From Heligmosomoides polygyrus polygyrus (Eukaryota; Nematoda; Chromadorea; Rhabditida; Heligmosomidae): a stretch of 64,000 nt of DNA. Position 1 is the first letter of the stretch, and each line of letters opens with the position of its first letter. Below the pieces are notes generated by a model that was given only the letters and a program-made list of their open reading frames with translations, ran no database searches and had not been told where the DNA came from. The translations under genes were made by a program, and so were the position numbers. This document shows positions 1 through 10,841 of the stretch, piece by piece. Where the stretch lies: positions 2,771,879-2,835,878 of the forward strand of contig OX377201.1 of NCBI GenBank assembly GCA_947396885.1, given 5' to 3'.

Positions 1-211
1 ACAACAGTCGGTGAACGGCTATAAGAAGAACACTAACAGTTTAACTGCTCTAGCTCTGCTCTGCGAAGGTTCTTTGAAAGTCGAACTTGGGCAACGTAAC
101 TTCTATTTCTAAAAGGAATCGGCAGAATTCTTTATATTTATATGCAATTGTGAATTTAACGTACTGGGAATTTCTGTGAAAATTAAACGAAGCTGCTTGC
201 AGACCACTGGA

Positions 212-670
212 TTTACCAGGAAACTATCTCAACGGTAGGTTGGAACGGCCCAAGTGTTGTATATGGGCAGAATCGCCTCTATCTGGGAAACAACAAAATG
301 CAGATGTCTCGACCCCAGTACAACTCTGTGCAGAGTTATGGACGACGGAACTTGGGCCGTTGGCGGCGTTGACCCTCTACCTGCGCGCGAAGGGTGGACT
401 CAAGTTGGCTGGAAACAGCGATCATGGGAATTACGCCTGCGCCACCACCGCTCGCTCGTACATCGCTATTTCCAGCCAACTTAAGCCCGCCCTTCGCGCG
501 CAGGCAGAGGCTTAACGCCGCCAACGGCCCAAGTTCCGTCATCCCTAACTCTGCGCAGAGTTGTATTGGGTCGAAACAACTGTATTTTGTTGTTTCCCAG
601 ATAGAGGCGATACTGCCGATATACAGCACCTGAGCCGTTCCGACCTACCGTTGAGATAGTCTTCTGGTTA
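212..670. repeat. Foldback element with long inverted repeats (family FB1)
   Basis: The two halves are reverse complements. The left end reads ACTATCTCAACGGTAGGT and the right end ACCTACCGTTGAGATAGT, and similarity continues inward for roughly 200 bp to a centre near 440. The interior holds the mirrored segment GGCGAAGGGTGGGCTTAAG-like. ORFs here on both strands are artefacts of the palindrome. The same tips cap the larger foldback at 37075-38495. It lies just upstream of the last exon of the first gene, so it is probably intronic. Confidence 0.8.
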
Positions 671-933
671 GAGTAAAGTCACAGCTGCTTCAGTTGTACT
701 GGAAGGCGTGACGTGGAGAGAAGTGGTACCAGTTTATTGCAGAAAATCTGATCAACCGTACAATAATGAAAAGACACCAATGGAAGGGCATGCAGCCGAA
801 GAGATTTTTACGAGATTAAACCCACAGAGCGCATTTCTACTAGAGAATAACGCTGTTTATGCTATACTCCGGAGGGTTTTCTTGACTACCGTGGATAGTA
901 TCATCTTTTTTGGCTCATCTTTGCAGTTTTCAG

Positions 934-1053
934 GTGCTGAACATGAACTACCTGAGTGCCAAACCTTCGGTTCGCCCAGCAGTGACGACTCAACCTCAAA
1001 GTGGAACTCCTTCGCCGGCCAATATGAATTTCGACGATCTGTTAGGACTGTGA
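934..1053 (+). CDS. 3'-terminal coding exon of an unrecognised gene (39 aa visible)
   Basis: An acceptor TTTTCAG ends at 933 (an alternative TTTGCAG ends at 926). The open frame from 934 encodes 39 residues rich in Ser, Pro, Thr and Gln and ends NMNFDDLLGL before TGA at 1051-1053. The acidic di-leucine tail (DDLLGL) resembles short linear motifs used in clathrin or adaptor binding, but that is only a motif-level guess. Upstream exons were not found in the first 900 bases and probably lie left of the window. Support for a real exon comes from the splice acceptor, the low-complexity but sensible composition, and a long following region ending in a canonical poly(A) signal. The gene family is not recognised. 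Confidence 0.5.
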   Translation: MLNMNYLSAKPSVRPAVTTQPQSGTPSPANMNFDDLLGL

Positions 1054-1910
1054 ATTAACCAATTTTCTATTGGATTCCAGCACTTCTCGTAGATAAGTAG
1101 GTTTGATTCTAGATCTAAATCCCTAGCAGTTCGAATTGACTGTACAGCTCCTGTTCAGACCAATAACGTTATCATTGGGCAGTTTCACGAAGCTGATACG
1201 ACTGATAAGATGTCTAACATTCGTACTAGCTTCCTTCATTTCTAAAGATTAACGTTCACTGATCATGATCGAAGTCTCTAATGTTATATTGCTGGCCAGG
1301 GTTCTGGCCGGCCGATTATGCAGTGATAACTATGTGATATGTTAGTCTGATTCTTTATGTTACGATCTTTCGTAGAGAAGACTCCCGTGTTGTGTAGGAC
1401 CGCCAGTAGCGAGGTCAGACTGCTGTAGGTGAGTAGGTATCGCTATTGTTATTTATTATGCAAGAAACAAGGCATCACAATTGCTGCCACTCTCCTCTAC
1501 AAATGACCTTCTCTCGAGCCTCGTCCGTCGACCTCGTCGTTAGAGTCGTCACAGCTGAGAGCTGACGCATTCCAAGCGCACTAGACATCTCCTCATCATG
1601 ATGCCTTTTGTCGAGTTTACACCTTTCCCTTCATCTCCACTGTTCCACTGTGCGTGTTACCCCTTGATCGTCGCGATTTGGTTCGATTTTGCTTCGAGTC
1701 TAACTAGTTGGTGTGTCATTCCTTGGGTTGGTTGTGAAGACTATTCTGTTGTGATGGGCTGTAATGGAAATCATTTGCTGTTGTGTACTGCTGTTCTTTA
1801 TCTGTACCATTTTGCATGAGACCTTTTGGTTGCCATGGGAATGTTTCCTCCTCTTTGTGACAGTTGTTGACTATTCAGATGTGGGCTAGAATAAATTGAA
1901 GAACAGGATG
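1054..1910 (+). other. Putative 3' UTR of the gene ending at 1053
   Basis: About 850 bases without a credible coding frame or a detected repeat lie between the stop and AATAAA at 1890-1895. The stretch is T-rich and unlike the GC-rich MITEs that follow. It is read as a long 3' UTR. An ORF at 1598-1819 has no supporting features. Confidence 0.45.
1890..1895 (+). promoter_or_regulatory. Poly(A) signal AATAAA
   Basis: Canonical hexamer at the end of the inferred 3' UTR of the first gene. The duplicated block starts about 90 bases further on. Confidence 0.45.
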
Positions 1911-2181
1911 TATCGCCGTTCCATGAAGTGCGTATGTTGTGTGACGTTGTGTTTGAAAGCTAAACAAAATAGGTTTAAAGACAGGCCCGGTATGGCATCA
2001 CTTTGCAACAACATTGTCAGCGAATGCACTTTCGAAGCTGTCTCAGCGTGTGACCTCGTCTCGACTTTTCAAGGTTTGCTGTGGTGCGCTCGGAAATCAG
2101 TCCTGTCACGGAATATAGCTACTCAGCGATGCAGTATACTCGCCTTCCGAGAAAATTTTAGTCAAGTTACTTGCGGCTTAA

Positions 2182-2315
2182 GACCCCGTTTATACTTCGG
2201 TGCGGAGCGACGCGACGCCACTTAGGCTGGCCACATTGATCGGGCGACGCGATCGATCAATTTTGCCACGATGCATGCTGTCGTGTCGCTCGGCGTCGGA
2301 AGTATAAACGGGACC
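2182..2315. mobile_element. Tourist-like MITE, tip GACCCCGTTTATACTTC (unit 1)
   Basis: Near-palindromic, 134 bp, flanked by TAA at 2179-2181 and TAA at 2316-2318. The interior has the GCGACGCGATCGATCAAT core seen in many other elements of the window. A TWA target-site duplication with G/C-rich termini fits the PIF/Harbinger (Tourist) type; no transposase is present. The copy in unit 2 is at 4916-5049. Confidence 0.75.
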
Positions 2316-2318
2316 TAA

Positions 2319-2419
2319 GGGGTCGCTTAGTGTCGCGCGTCGCGGATTGATCGATCGCGTCACTCGATGAATTTGGCCACTACAAATGCGTCGTGTCGCG
2401 AGCACACTAAACAACACCC
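2319..2419. mobile_element. Second MITE abutting the first, tip GGGGTCGCTTAGTGTC (unit 1)
   Basis: Begins immediately after the shared TAA at 2316-2318. The right end (ACACTAAAC...ACCC) is the reverse complement of the left tip. The internal ATTGATCGATCGCGTC and AATTTGGCCACTACA segments match the core of the neighbour, although the tips differ. Confidence 0.6.
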
Positions 2420-2550
2420 GTTGACGACGAGAGCGATTTTCGCGTGTCTGGCCCATGGGACGAAGCGCGCCGCACAAACGTGACACGACATACCGCGACC
2501 CAAACTCTTCGCCTAAGGATAAATTTGGGATGTCAAGCACGATGCTAATG

Positions 2551-2632
2551 TTCGTCTCAACAGTGACGGCCGGATACCCCCCCCCCCCAGAGGGGTATCC
2601 GGCCGTCACTTGAGACGAACATTGTCGGAGCT
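2551..2632. repeat. 80-bp hairpin with C-run loop (unit 1)
   Basis: AATGTTCGTCTCAACAGTG is mirrored by CACTTGAGACGAACATT around a poly-C loop. The equivalent in unit 2 is at 5282-5353. Loop length differs between the units, as expected for slippage in a homopolymer. Confidence 0.75.
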
Positions 2633-2825
2633 GCTCCAGAGCTGGCGTTTCGCAGTCGCCTACCACTGGAGCCGCTCCGACAGGCTCGTAAAATGTCCAT
2701 CTATCATATACTCGAGCATGGTCCTTCCAAGTGTCCTCTGCTTCTTTGTCGCTGTCATCTGAGATATAGGAATCGAATTCATCAGTGCCAGAAACAACAC
2801 CACGAGCCATACCGTTGTCATCCAC
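2617..2825 (-). pseudogene. Acidic coding-like fragment, unrecognised (unit 1; repeated at 5350-5557)
   Basis: The minus strand encodes an acidic stretch starting MDDNGMARGVVSGTDEF and containing SDDSDKEAEDTWKD. The frame then runs into the 80-bp hairpin. Both tandem units carry it open. It could be the N-terminal remnant of a transposon protein that mobilised neighbouring repeats. I do not recognise the family and see no catalytic motif. Confidence 0.25.
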
Positions 2826-3299
2826 GCCATCGCCAGCTTCAATGTAATAAACCTGTCCCCTCAGATTTATTCACGTGTAGATCATACGGCCTCTTAGGCC
2901 CTTACATAACAAAACACGGCAGTAAAATAAAGATTTTACTAACAGTGGAGAAGCATGTGGCCAGCGATACAGGTCACGGACATGAGGCCAGGGGGGGGGG
3001 AAGGAGGAACTAGGCTCAGGAACTCCTCAGGGGCTGGGAGGCGCCGGAGCCGAAACCACACGGCCAGCGATCAGACTAGGGCGAACACTGCAGCATTCGT
3101 AGAGGTGTTTTTATATCCTTCAGCCAGTGGGATGAAACAACGGCTGTCACTGTTACAACATTCTAAGACCGTCGAGAGTTGATCCCGAATAGATGCCTAC
3201 GTTCATTACATCAACGTCGCTGTCCAGCAGTGAATCCTCCAAGTTTTAGAAACATGTTGTTGTCTTGTTGAGCTGGTAGCCAAAGTAGTTATTACATTT

Positions 3300-3340
3300 A
3301 TTTAACTCGGCTTACGTTTCGGCGACCTCGCCTTCGTCAG
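3300..3340 (-). ncRNA. Hammerhead-ribozyme-like core (Penelope type), unit 1
   Basis: Minus strand: CTGACGA (plus 3334-3340), a GGCGA/TCGCC stem II, GAAAC (3316-3320), then a short stem III closing on AGTT. This is the conserved CUGANGA-stemII-GAAA order of the hammerhead fold. In unit 2 the first core C is A (near 6071), which should inactivate it. Folding was judged by eye only. Confidence 0.45.
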
Positions 3341-3494
3341 TGCCTGAAAAGTTCATTCCTTTTCGGTTTTTCCTTCGTTCCTTCATAACTGTCATAACTG
3401 TTGGATATTGTCGCTATCTCCCTTTAAGATTAGTATTCTGTAGGATGAAATGGTGTTTGAGAGTTTCATAAGTGCTTTTCGACTTTTTCAAGCT

Positions 3495-3530
3495 CTGACG
3501 AACGCGAGGTCGCCGAAACCTAAGCCAAGT
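3495..3530 (+). ncRNA. Hammerhead-ribozyme-like core, opposite orientation
   Basis: CTGACGA at 3495-3501, stem II with one mismatch (CGCGA/TCGCC), GAAAC at 3515-3519, then CTAAGCCAAGTTAAAT. The copy in unit 2 starts at 6226. The mismatch in stem II suggests a weakened or dead ribozyme. Confidence 0.35.
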
Positions 3531-4009
3531 TAAATAAATATGATAACAACTTTGTGTACAGTTCCTCCAGTTTCTTTTGAGTTCCTCGATATCGGGATTC
3601 GGAACGCCATGATGTTAATTTTCGACAGCGAATGTAGAAAATTCCACTCAAACTTCACCAATAACCTTTCAGCTATGTCATCATGGCAGAGAAAGTAAGG
3701 AAAATTTAAAGAAAAGGAAAAACTCAAAGATCGGAGATAATGACGAAAGTGAAATTGAACGCATCCCTAAACAGCGGAGGTAAGATTTGTTTCCATCTTC
3801 TCCTAACTATAACTCCTACACAGAGTTTGGGGAAAGTCGGTGGCCCTGACACGACTACCGTTTAAGAGGGAAATCAGCAGTGATCGTCCAAATGGACATC
3901 GGCATCGTGTTCAGCATCCTGAATAACCTCTCTGCACGAAATTTGGATGGACGGGATATCATTCTTGTTAAAATAATTTACCGTCGCGCACCATTGCGCG
4001 ACAGTGTCG

Positions 4010-4340
4010 TCAACGGGTTAAGGACTCCAAATTGACTTACATAATTGGTCCTTTAGACCTCCAAAATAAGTTACTTGCTCCTCATTCTCTGCGCCTAAGT
4101 TACCTGTAATGTGCAGGCTGGCATTGAGCAAATTACTTGTAAGTAGTAGAAGCTAAGTTACGAGAAGCTTTCGTGCAAGTACATGGGCTCAGAGCCCCTT
4201 CTTAACTTGCTTGCGTCTTTTAGATAAGCTATGTAAGTTACTTACAAGCTTAAAGGTCGTATGTAACCAAATTAGGCATGCAAGTAAGTTACCTAAAACC
4301 TCATAAGCTACTTTCATGCTACTAGCAGTCGTTAGGTTTG
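4010..4340. repeat. AAGTAAGTTAC-rich stretch (unit 1; repeated at 6835-7160)
   Basis: Irregular reiterations of AAGTTACTT, GCAAGTAAGTTAC and CAAGCTTA are spread over about 300 bases. A related piece occurs at 8480-8560. No coding potential is evident. Confidence 0.5.
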
Positions 4341-4535
4341 CAAGCATTAGGCTGCACGGAAATAAAAGAGCGTTTTGCAATTGCTATTATTGGAGTACAT
4401 TTTTTCAAGGAACTATGTTTTACATCTTGCAGTGTTATATACCTTTAGAAAGCTTAGTTTATACTCTCATCAAGCGTGCCTTCGAGTTTTGTTTAGAACA
4501 AAAATTTTCCCCAGTTTTAAGCCTTACGGTTTCAT

Positions 4536-4700
4536 ATGTCTGGACGTAATTTTCACCAAATTTTCTTCTACGAGTTCAAACTTAGTCGCAGTGCAGCTCA
4601 AACGGTCCGTAACTCAACGCCGCATTTGGGAACGATTTCACTAAGGTACGCACAAATCGCAGCTGGCTTGAAAGGCTTCGATCTGGAGATGAAAGTCTGT
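4536..4700 (+). pseudogene. Mariner transposase N-terminal fragment truncated by the duplication (unit 1)
   Basis: The frame encodes YEFKLSRSAAQTVRN, a typical mariner N-terminal helix-turn-helix segment, and breaks off at the unit junction. The same N-terminus in unit 2 (7358 on) continues into the rest of a transposase. Confidence 0.6.
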
Positions 4701-4915
4701 ACCGGCCCGGTATGGTAGGCCCGGTATGGCATCACTTTGCAACAACATTGTCAGCGAATGCACTTTCGAAGCTGTCTCGGCGTGTGACCTCGTCTCGACT
4801 TTTCAAGGTTTGCTGTGGTGCGCTCGGAAATCGGTCGTGTCACGGAATACAGCTACTCAGCGATGCAGTATACTCGGCTTCCGAAATTTTTTTAGTCAAG
4901 TTACTTGCGGCTTAA

Positions 4916-5049
4916 GGCCCCGTTTATACTTCGGTGTGGAGCGACGCGACGCCACTTAGGCTGGCCACATTGATCGGGCGACGCGACCGATCAATTTTGC
5001 CACGATGCATGCTGTCGCGTCGTTCGGCGTCGGAAGTATAAACGGGACC
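4916..5049. mobile_element. Tourist-like MITE, tip GGCCCCGTTTATACTTC (unit 2)
   Basis: Counterpart of 2182-2315, flanked by TAA at 4913-4915 and 5050-5052. Its left tip is the unmutated GGCCCC form, whereas unit 1 has GACCCC. A GGGGTCGCTTAGTG element follows directly, as in unit 1. Confidence 0.75.
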
Positions 5050-5989
5050 TAAGGGGTCGCTTAGTGTCGCGCGTCGCGGATTGATCAATTGCGTCACTCG
5101 ATGAATTTGGCCACTACAAATGCGTCGTGTCGCGAGCACACTAAACAACACCCGTTGACGACGAGAGCGATTTTCGCGTGTCTGGCCCATGGGACGAAGC
5201 GCGCCGCACAAACGTGACACGACATACCGTGACCCAAACTCTTCGCCTAAGGATAAATTTGGGATGTCAAGCACGATGCTAATGTTCGTCTCAACAGTGA
5301 CGGCCGGATACCCCCCCCAGAGGGGTATCCGGCCGTCACTGTTGAGACGAACATTGTCGGAGCTGCTCCAGAGCTGGCGTTTCGCAGTCGCCTACCACTG
5401 GAGCCGCTCCGACAGGCTCGTAAAATGTCCATCTGTCATATACTCGAGCATGGTCCTTCCAAGTGTCCTCTGCTTCTTTGTCGCTGTCATCTGAGATATA
5501 GGAATCGAATTCATCAGTGCCAGAAACAACACCACGAGCCATACCGTTGTCATCCACGCCATCGCCAGCTTCAATGTAATAAACCTGTCCCCTCAGATTT
5601 ATTCACGTGTAGATCATACGGCCTCTTAGGCCCTTACATAACAAAACACGGCAGTAAAATAAAGATTTTACTAACAGTGGAGAAGCATGTGGCCAGCGAT
5701 ACAGGTCACGGACATGAGGCCAGGGGGGGGGAAGGAGGAACTAGGCTCAGGAACTCCTCAGGGGCTGGGAGGCGCCGGAGCCGAAACCACACGGCCAGCG
5801 ATCAGACTAGGGCGAACACTGCAGCATTCGTAGAGGTGTTTTTATATCCTTCAGCCAGTGGGATGAAACAACGGCTGTCACTGTTACAACATTCTAAGAC
5901 CGTCGAGAGTTGATCCCGAATAGATGCCTACGTTCATTACATCAACGTCGCTGTCCAGCAGTGAATCCTCCAAGTTTTAGAAACATGTT

Positions 5990-6360
5990 GTTGTCTTGTT
6001 GAGCTGGTAGCCAAAGTAGTTATTACATTTATTTAACTCGGCTTACGTTTCGGCGACCTCGCCTTCGTCATTGCCTGAAAAGTTCATTCCTTTTCGGTTT
6101 TTCCTTCGTTCCTTCATAACTGTCATAACTGTTGGATATTGTCGCTATCTCCCTTTAAGATTAGTATTCTGTAGGATGAAATGGTGTTTGAGAGTTTCAT
6201 AAGTGCTTTTCGACTTTTTCAAGCTCTGACGAACGCGAGGTCGCCGAAACCTAAGCCAAGTTAAATAAATGTGATAACAACTTTGGCTTCCAGCTCAACA
6301 AGACAACAATATCGATCTGAAGTCAATATGCCAAGGTTTATTGAAAGTCGAGCGTGTACA
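5990..6360. mobile_element. Penelope-type inverted terminal fragments (unit 2, longer copy)
   Basis: Same arrangement as in unit 1, but it retains an extra 70 bp (6285-6356) starting GGCTTCCAGCTCAACAAGAC. That extra piece also appears at 31110-31170 in the opposite sense, showing it belongs to the element. The plus-sense hammerhead-like core is at 6226-6250. Confidence 0.6.
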
Positions 6361-7357
6361 GTTCCTCCAGTTTCTTTTGAGTTCCTCGATATCGGGATTC
6401 GGAACGCCCATGATGTTAATTTTCGACAGCGAATGTAGACAATTCCACTCAAACTTCACCAATAACCTTTCAGCTATGTCATCATGGCAGAGGAAGTAAG
6501 GAAAATTTAAAGAAAAGGAAACGAATGAGGCTGCTAAGGAGAAAACTCAAAGATCGGAGATAATGACGAAAGTGAAATTGAACGCATCCCTAAACAGCGG
6601 AGATAAGATTTGTTTCCATCTTCTCCTAACTATAACTCCTACACAGAGTTTGGGGAAAGTCGGTGGCCCTGACACGACTACCGTTTAAGAGAGAAATCAG
6701 CAGTGATCGTCCAAATGGACATCGGCATCGTGTTCAGCATCCTGAATAACCTCTCTGCTCGAAGTTTGGATGGACGGGATATCATTCTTGTTAAAATAAT
6801 TTACCGTCGCGCACCATTGCGCGACAGTGTCGTCAACGGGTTAAGGACTCCAAATTGACTTACATAATTGGTCCTTTAGACCTCCAAAATAAGTTACTTG
6901 CTCCTCATTCTCTGCGCCTAAGTTACCTGTAATGTGCAGGCTGGCATTGAGCAAATTACTTGTAAGTAGTAGAAGCTAAGTTACGAGAAGCTTTCGTGCA
7001 AGTACATGGGCTCAGAGCCCCTTCTTAACTTGCTTGCGTCTTTTAGATAAGCTATGTAAGTTACTTACAAGCTTAAAGGTCGTATGTAACCAAATTAGGC
7101 ATGCAAGTAAGTTACCTAAAACCTCGTAAGCTACTTTCATGCTACTAGCAGTCGTTAGGTTTGCAAGCATTAGGCTGCACGGAAATAAATGAGCGTTTTG
7201 CAATTGCTATTATTGGAGTACATTTTTTCAAGGAACTATGTTTTACATCTTGCAGTGTTATATACCTTTAGAAAGCTTAGTTTATACTCTCATCAAGCGT
7301 GCCTTCGAGTTTTGTTTAGAACAAGAATTTTCCCCAGTTTTAAGCCTTACGGTTTCA

Positions 7358-8402
7358 TATGTCTGGATGTAATTTTCACCAAATTTTTTTTCTACGAGTT
7401 CAAACTTAGTCGCAGTGCAGCTCAAACGGTCCGTAACTCAACGCCGCATTTGGGAATGATTTCACTAAGATACGCACAAATCGCAGCTGGCTTGAAGGGC
7501 TTCGATCTGGAGATAAACGTCTCTAAGGTGAAGACCGAGGTCACTCCTTAATGACGATGAACTCAAACTTATGGTGGAAGCGGATCTGTGTCAAACTGTG
7601 AGAGAGGTTGTACAGCATTTCGGCTTGATGGTAGCACTATCAGTCGTCACTTAAATGCTGTCGGAAAAGTAGAAAAATTGGATAGATGAGTCCCGCACGA
7701 AGTGACCGCCGGGCAGATGCTGAAGCGCCACGACACCTGTGTTTCGTTAAGGCCGCGCAATCTAAGGGGGCTTTTTTTGGGTTTATAACAATCGTCGTCG
7801 CCCTGCACAATGGCGGGACAAGAATGAGAGTCCCAAGGAGATGCCGAAACCAGGTCTCCATCCAAGATGACCACGGTGACCGTATGGTGGACAACGGCTG
7901 GTATAGTCCATTACAAGCTCTTGAAGACAGTAGAGACTATCACAGCGCAGAAATACTGTGCCGAAGTTGAGATGATGCACCAGAAGTTAATTGAAAAACA
8001 GCCGACTTTGGTCAGTCGAAGGGCCCAATCCTGCTACATGACAACCCGTGTTCGCGCGTTTCAAAAATTGTTGTCGAAAAATTGGATGAATTGTGATACG
8101 AAACTCTGCCACATCCACCATACTTACCGGAGCTCTCGCCCACCGATTATCACTTTTTCAAGCACTTGGACAGCTTTCTGAAAGAGAAGTGCTTCAAAAA
8201 CCCAAAAATGCCGTCAACGCTTTCATCCCCTCCAGAACTCCGGATTTTTTGAGCTACTGGCATAAGTAAGCATGTTTCTTATTGGCAGAGATGCTCTGAT
8301 TGTAGTGGTTATTAAATTGATTTATAAAGCTTTTTCTGAGCTGAGTTATGGTAAATTCAACATTTGAGTTGGAAACGCTCATTTATTTCTGGGCAACCTA
8401 TT
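7358..8402 (+). pseudogene. Degenerate mariner transposase (element relic)
   Basis: Broken frames encode, in order, the N-terminal FYEFKLSRSAAQTVRN, then DDELKLMVEADLCQTVRE and FGLDGSTISRHLNAVGK-like helix-turn-helix segments, then a decayed catalytic region. There are many stops and frameshifts. The right end near 8402 (ATTTCTGGGCAACCTA) looks like a mariner inverted repeat. The N-terminal third lies inside the duplicated block, so the mariner predates the duplication. Confidence 0.7.
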
Positions 8403-8479
8403 ACCCTAAATAGGATGTGGAAAAATGCAGGAAAGCGATAGGTAATTGTTGTCAGCCCACTTTAAGATCCCGCGTAACC

Positions 8480-8580
8480 AAAGCAGGCTTGCAAGTAAGT
8501 ACCAGAAGTGCGTAAGTTGTTTGCAAGCTAGTAGCAGTCGTTATGTTTGCAAGGAACTTACATTGGATGCGGAAAGATGC
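8480..8580. repeat. Copy of the AAGTAAGT-type repeat
   Basis: GCAAGTAAGTACC and AGCAGTCGTTATGTTTGCAAG match the stretch at 4270-4345 in the duplicated unit. Confidence 0.4.
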
Positions 8581-8596
8581 GCGTAAGCGATAGCTA

Positions 8597-9035
8597 CAAT
8601 ACCGCTCCTAATTCTTGAATAACGACGCTTGCGGCAGATTTTTCCGTTGCAAACCGTCGCAGTGCCATAACTTCGTTCAAATTCACTTATATGAAAATTA
8701 AATTGCACCATTAGATTCACCTTCCTCCTATCAATCTAACTACCTGCAGGAATTGTGGAGTTGGATACTCTAGACCTAGTTGTGGAGCTCGTCCTTTCAA
8801 ACGTCCGCAAATTGATTTACAACCCCTCCGCGAGCTCCAGAACTAAGTCAGGAGTATCTAATTCCACAGTTCATGTAGGTAGTTGGATTGATAGGAGGAA
8901 TGTGAATCTAATGGTGCAATTTAATTTTCATATAAGTGAATATGAACGATGTTATGGTACTGCGACGATTTGCGACGGAAAATTCTGTCGCAAAGCGTCG
9001 ATTGTTCACGGATTAAAAGCGGTATTGTAATTGTC
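8597..9035. repeat. Long palindromic (foldback) element
   Basis: About 150 bp at 8597-8750 is mirrored at 8873-9035; for example TTCACTTATATGAAAATTAA against TTAATTTTCATATAAGTGAA. The 120-bp centre is partly palindromic. No transposase is present. Confidence 0.8.
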
Positions 9036-9545
9036 ATCAGTCCGCTTTAAGGTCGCATATATACCATTTTCAGTTGAAATTCAACGTTTTTCAAATCGAA
9101 TTCAACGTTTTTCAAACCAAATTCCGTGTAATCCTAGTTGGTGGTGGCCGATCTTAAATGATTTGCCGACATAATGAAACATTAAAAGAGCAACAACATG
9201 GAGAAATATGTAAACTACGCCAACCTTGTTGCCCAGATAGACTCAGTTTCCGAGTTCCTACTCGCAAGAAGGGAACCTAAAAAGAATTCCATTACATTGC
9301 ACCAATGCCTTTACACGGCCTGTCGTGAATTTGGGTGTGTGGTGCAGAGCAATTGCACCACACACCGCTGTCTCTTTTTCCCTCACGCCTCATCACTCAC
9401 TTGTCCAGTTGGTTACGAAATGAGCCTAGATAAATGGAAACGGAGCTACATACATCATTTGTGTCCAGAATTCGGTTTGCTACGTGGGTTTTAGTTTCGA
9501 ATTGAGCCTAGAGGAGTGGAAACGAAGCATCACACATCTCTTGTC

Positions 9546-9772
9546 TCCATAATTCAGCTAGGGAAAAGGCTCCACGGTATGTGCCATCCAAGCTGCTCGT
9601 TTGGAAACTGTTTTCGTCGCCACCAGGTAGGGATCGCGGATGGGTTTTGCGCTCTTCGAGCGCAGAATCAGGCTAGGGAAGGGACTTCAGGGTGTGTGCC
9701 ATCTAAGCTGCTCGTGTGGAAACTGCTTTCGTCGCCCAGTGGAGTCCGCGGCTGGGTTCTGCGCTCTTCGAG
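9546..9772. repeat. Two tandem copies of an approximately 115-bp unit
   Basis: CAGCTAGGGAAAAGGCTCCA...CTCTTCGAGCG recurs as CAGGCTAGGGAAGGGACTTC...CTCTTCGAGCG. The apparent coding frames across it arise from the repetition. Confidence 0.55.
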
Positions 9773-10841
9773 CGGCGAAGCGCTTACGGCCGGGAAAATG
9801 CGCAAAAAAATCGTCTCAAATTTGCTCACACGCCAAAGCTCCTCAGATCTCAAGTATCCAGTTGAAATGCAAGTGAACCATCACGCACGAGAACCGTACC
9901 CCGACCTCCATCGCAGAAGCGACGCCACTTCCACTGCATCACGACGCGCGATCTCTAGGCTATGAGGGCGCGGACAGCAAACTGCACCAGCCACGCGCAA
10001 ATTTACGGCAGGTCGTGTAATGGCATTTTTGCAATGTAATGGAATTCACCTAAAAAGGACCGCTCTCGGGGCACACTAACAAGGGGGACTTCCCTTACTA
10101 GATTTGCACCGAGAACGGATCATCTTCTAGACAGCATCAGTAAAATAAAATAAAAATAGGTCAAGGCACCATCAATCAACGTTTTGACACACGGAAGACA
10201 GTGCTCGTTACGTCCTAACCATTTGCAAACGTCCCGACCTAACTCACAAATGTCTCACAACTGGTTTCTGTGTTATTTATTCTGATTTTCATTAGTGCAG
10301 TTGTTCTCTAAGAAATGTGTAAGTTCCATATGTTTCAATATTGATCACATTCAGTTCTTATGAAATCGTTTAAGAGTGGCCACCACCAACTAGGATTGCA
10401 CCCCAAATTCAATGTTTTTCAAATCAGATTCAACGACCTTCGATTCAAACTTCACGTCTTCTTTGCAAGTTGTTTGTTTCCAGGATTACTTCTTCTCAAA
10501 AAATTCCAGCATGTCAAAAAGGCTATCCAACGAAAATTTGAACTATTTCGCCTTCTCTACTACTAGAACTGTTCGAAAATTAGAACTATTTTTTAAAGGA
10601 GGAAAATTAGAACTGAGGGCTATTCAACATACAAGGAAGGAAATTAGACTAGAGTTTCTAGTAGAATTAAATTTGAGGAAGAAAATTATAACTGAAGGCT
10701 ATCCAACGCAAATTAGTGCCATTTGATCTTCTCTACTATTAGAACTGTTAGAAAATTATAACGATTTTTTAAAGGAAGAAAACTAGAACTATATTTCACT
10801 CTCTCTACTAACTAGAGCTATTTCCCTTTGTCTTCCATTTC

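Larger units (their letters stand above)
3240..3560. mobile_element. Inverted Penelope-type terminal (pLTR) fragments with hammerhead motifs (unit 1)
   Basis: Two inverted copies of a terminal segment face each other. On the minus strand (3340 down to 3300) the order is CTGACGA, stem II AGGCGAGGTCGCC, GAAAC, then AGTTAAAT. On the plus strand (3495-3519) it is CTGACGA, ACGCGAGGTCGCC, GAAAC. Flanking sequence (GTAGGATGAAATGGTGTTTG) resembles the region after the Penelope-like GIY-YIG relic at about 30088, which ties it to that class. Confidence 0.6.
1983..7510. repeat. Direct tandem duplication, two units of about 2.73 kb
   Basis: Unit 1 runs from about 1983 to 4710 and unit 2 from about 4717 to 7510, offset 2734 at the left end. 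The units are nearly identical over MITEs, hairpin, Penelope-type sequence and an AT-rich stretch. Unit 1 lacks about 70 bp present in unit 2 at 6285-6356 and about 20 bp near 6524, so unit 2 is the more complete. At the junction (4703-4729) GGCCCGGTATGG occurs twice, separated by TA. The right boundary of the unit falls inside a mariner reading frame that continues only after unit 2. Confidence 0.9.

Noticed and set aside
2190..2825. 211-aa minus-strand ORF as a host gene
   Set aside because: Most of it runs through two palindromic MITEs and a hairpin; only the first 70 codons look non-repetitive, listed as an unrecognised fragment.
7012..7203. 63-aa minus-strand ORF present in both duplicated units
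   Set aside because: Conserved only because the units are near-identical; lies in an AAGTAAGTTAC-rich repeat and has no other support.
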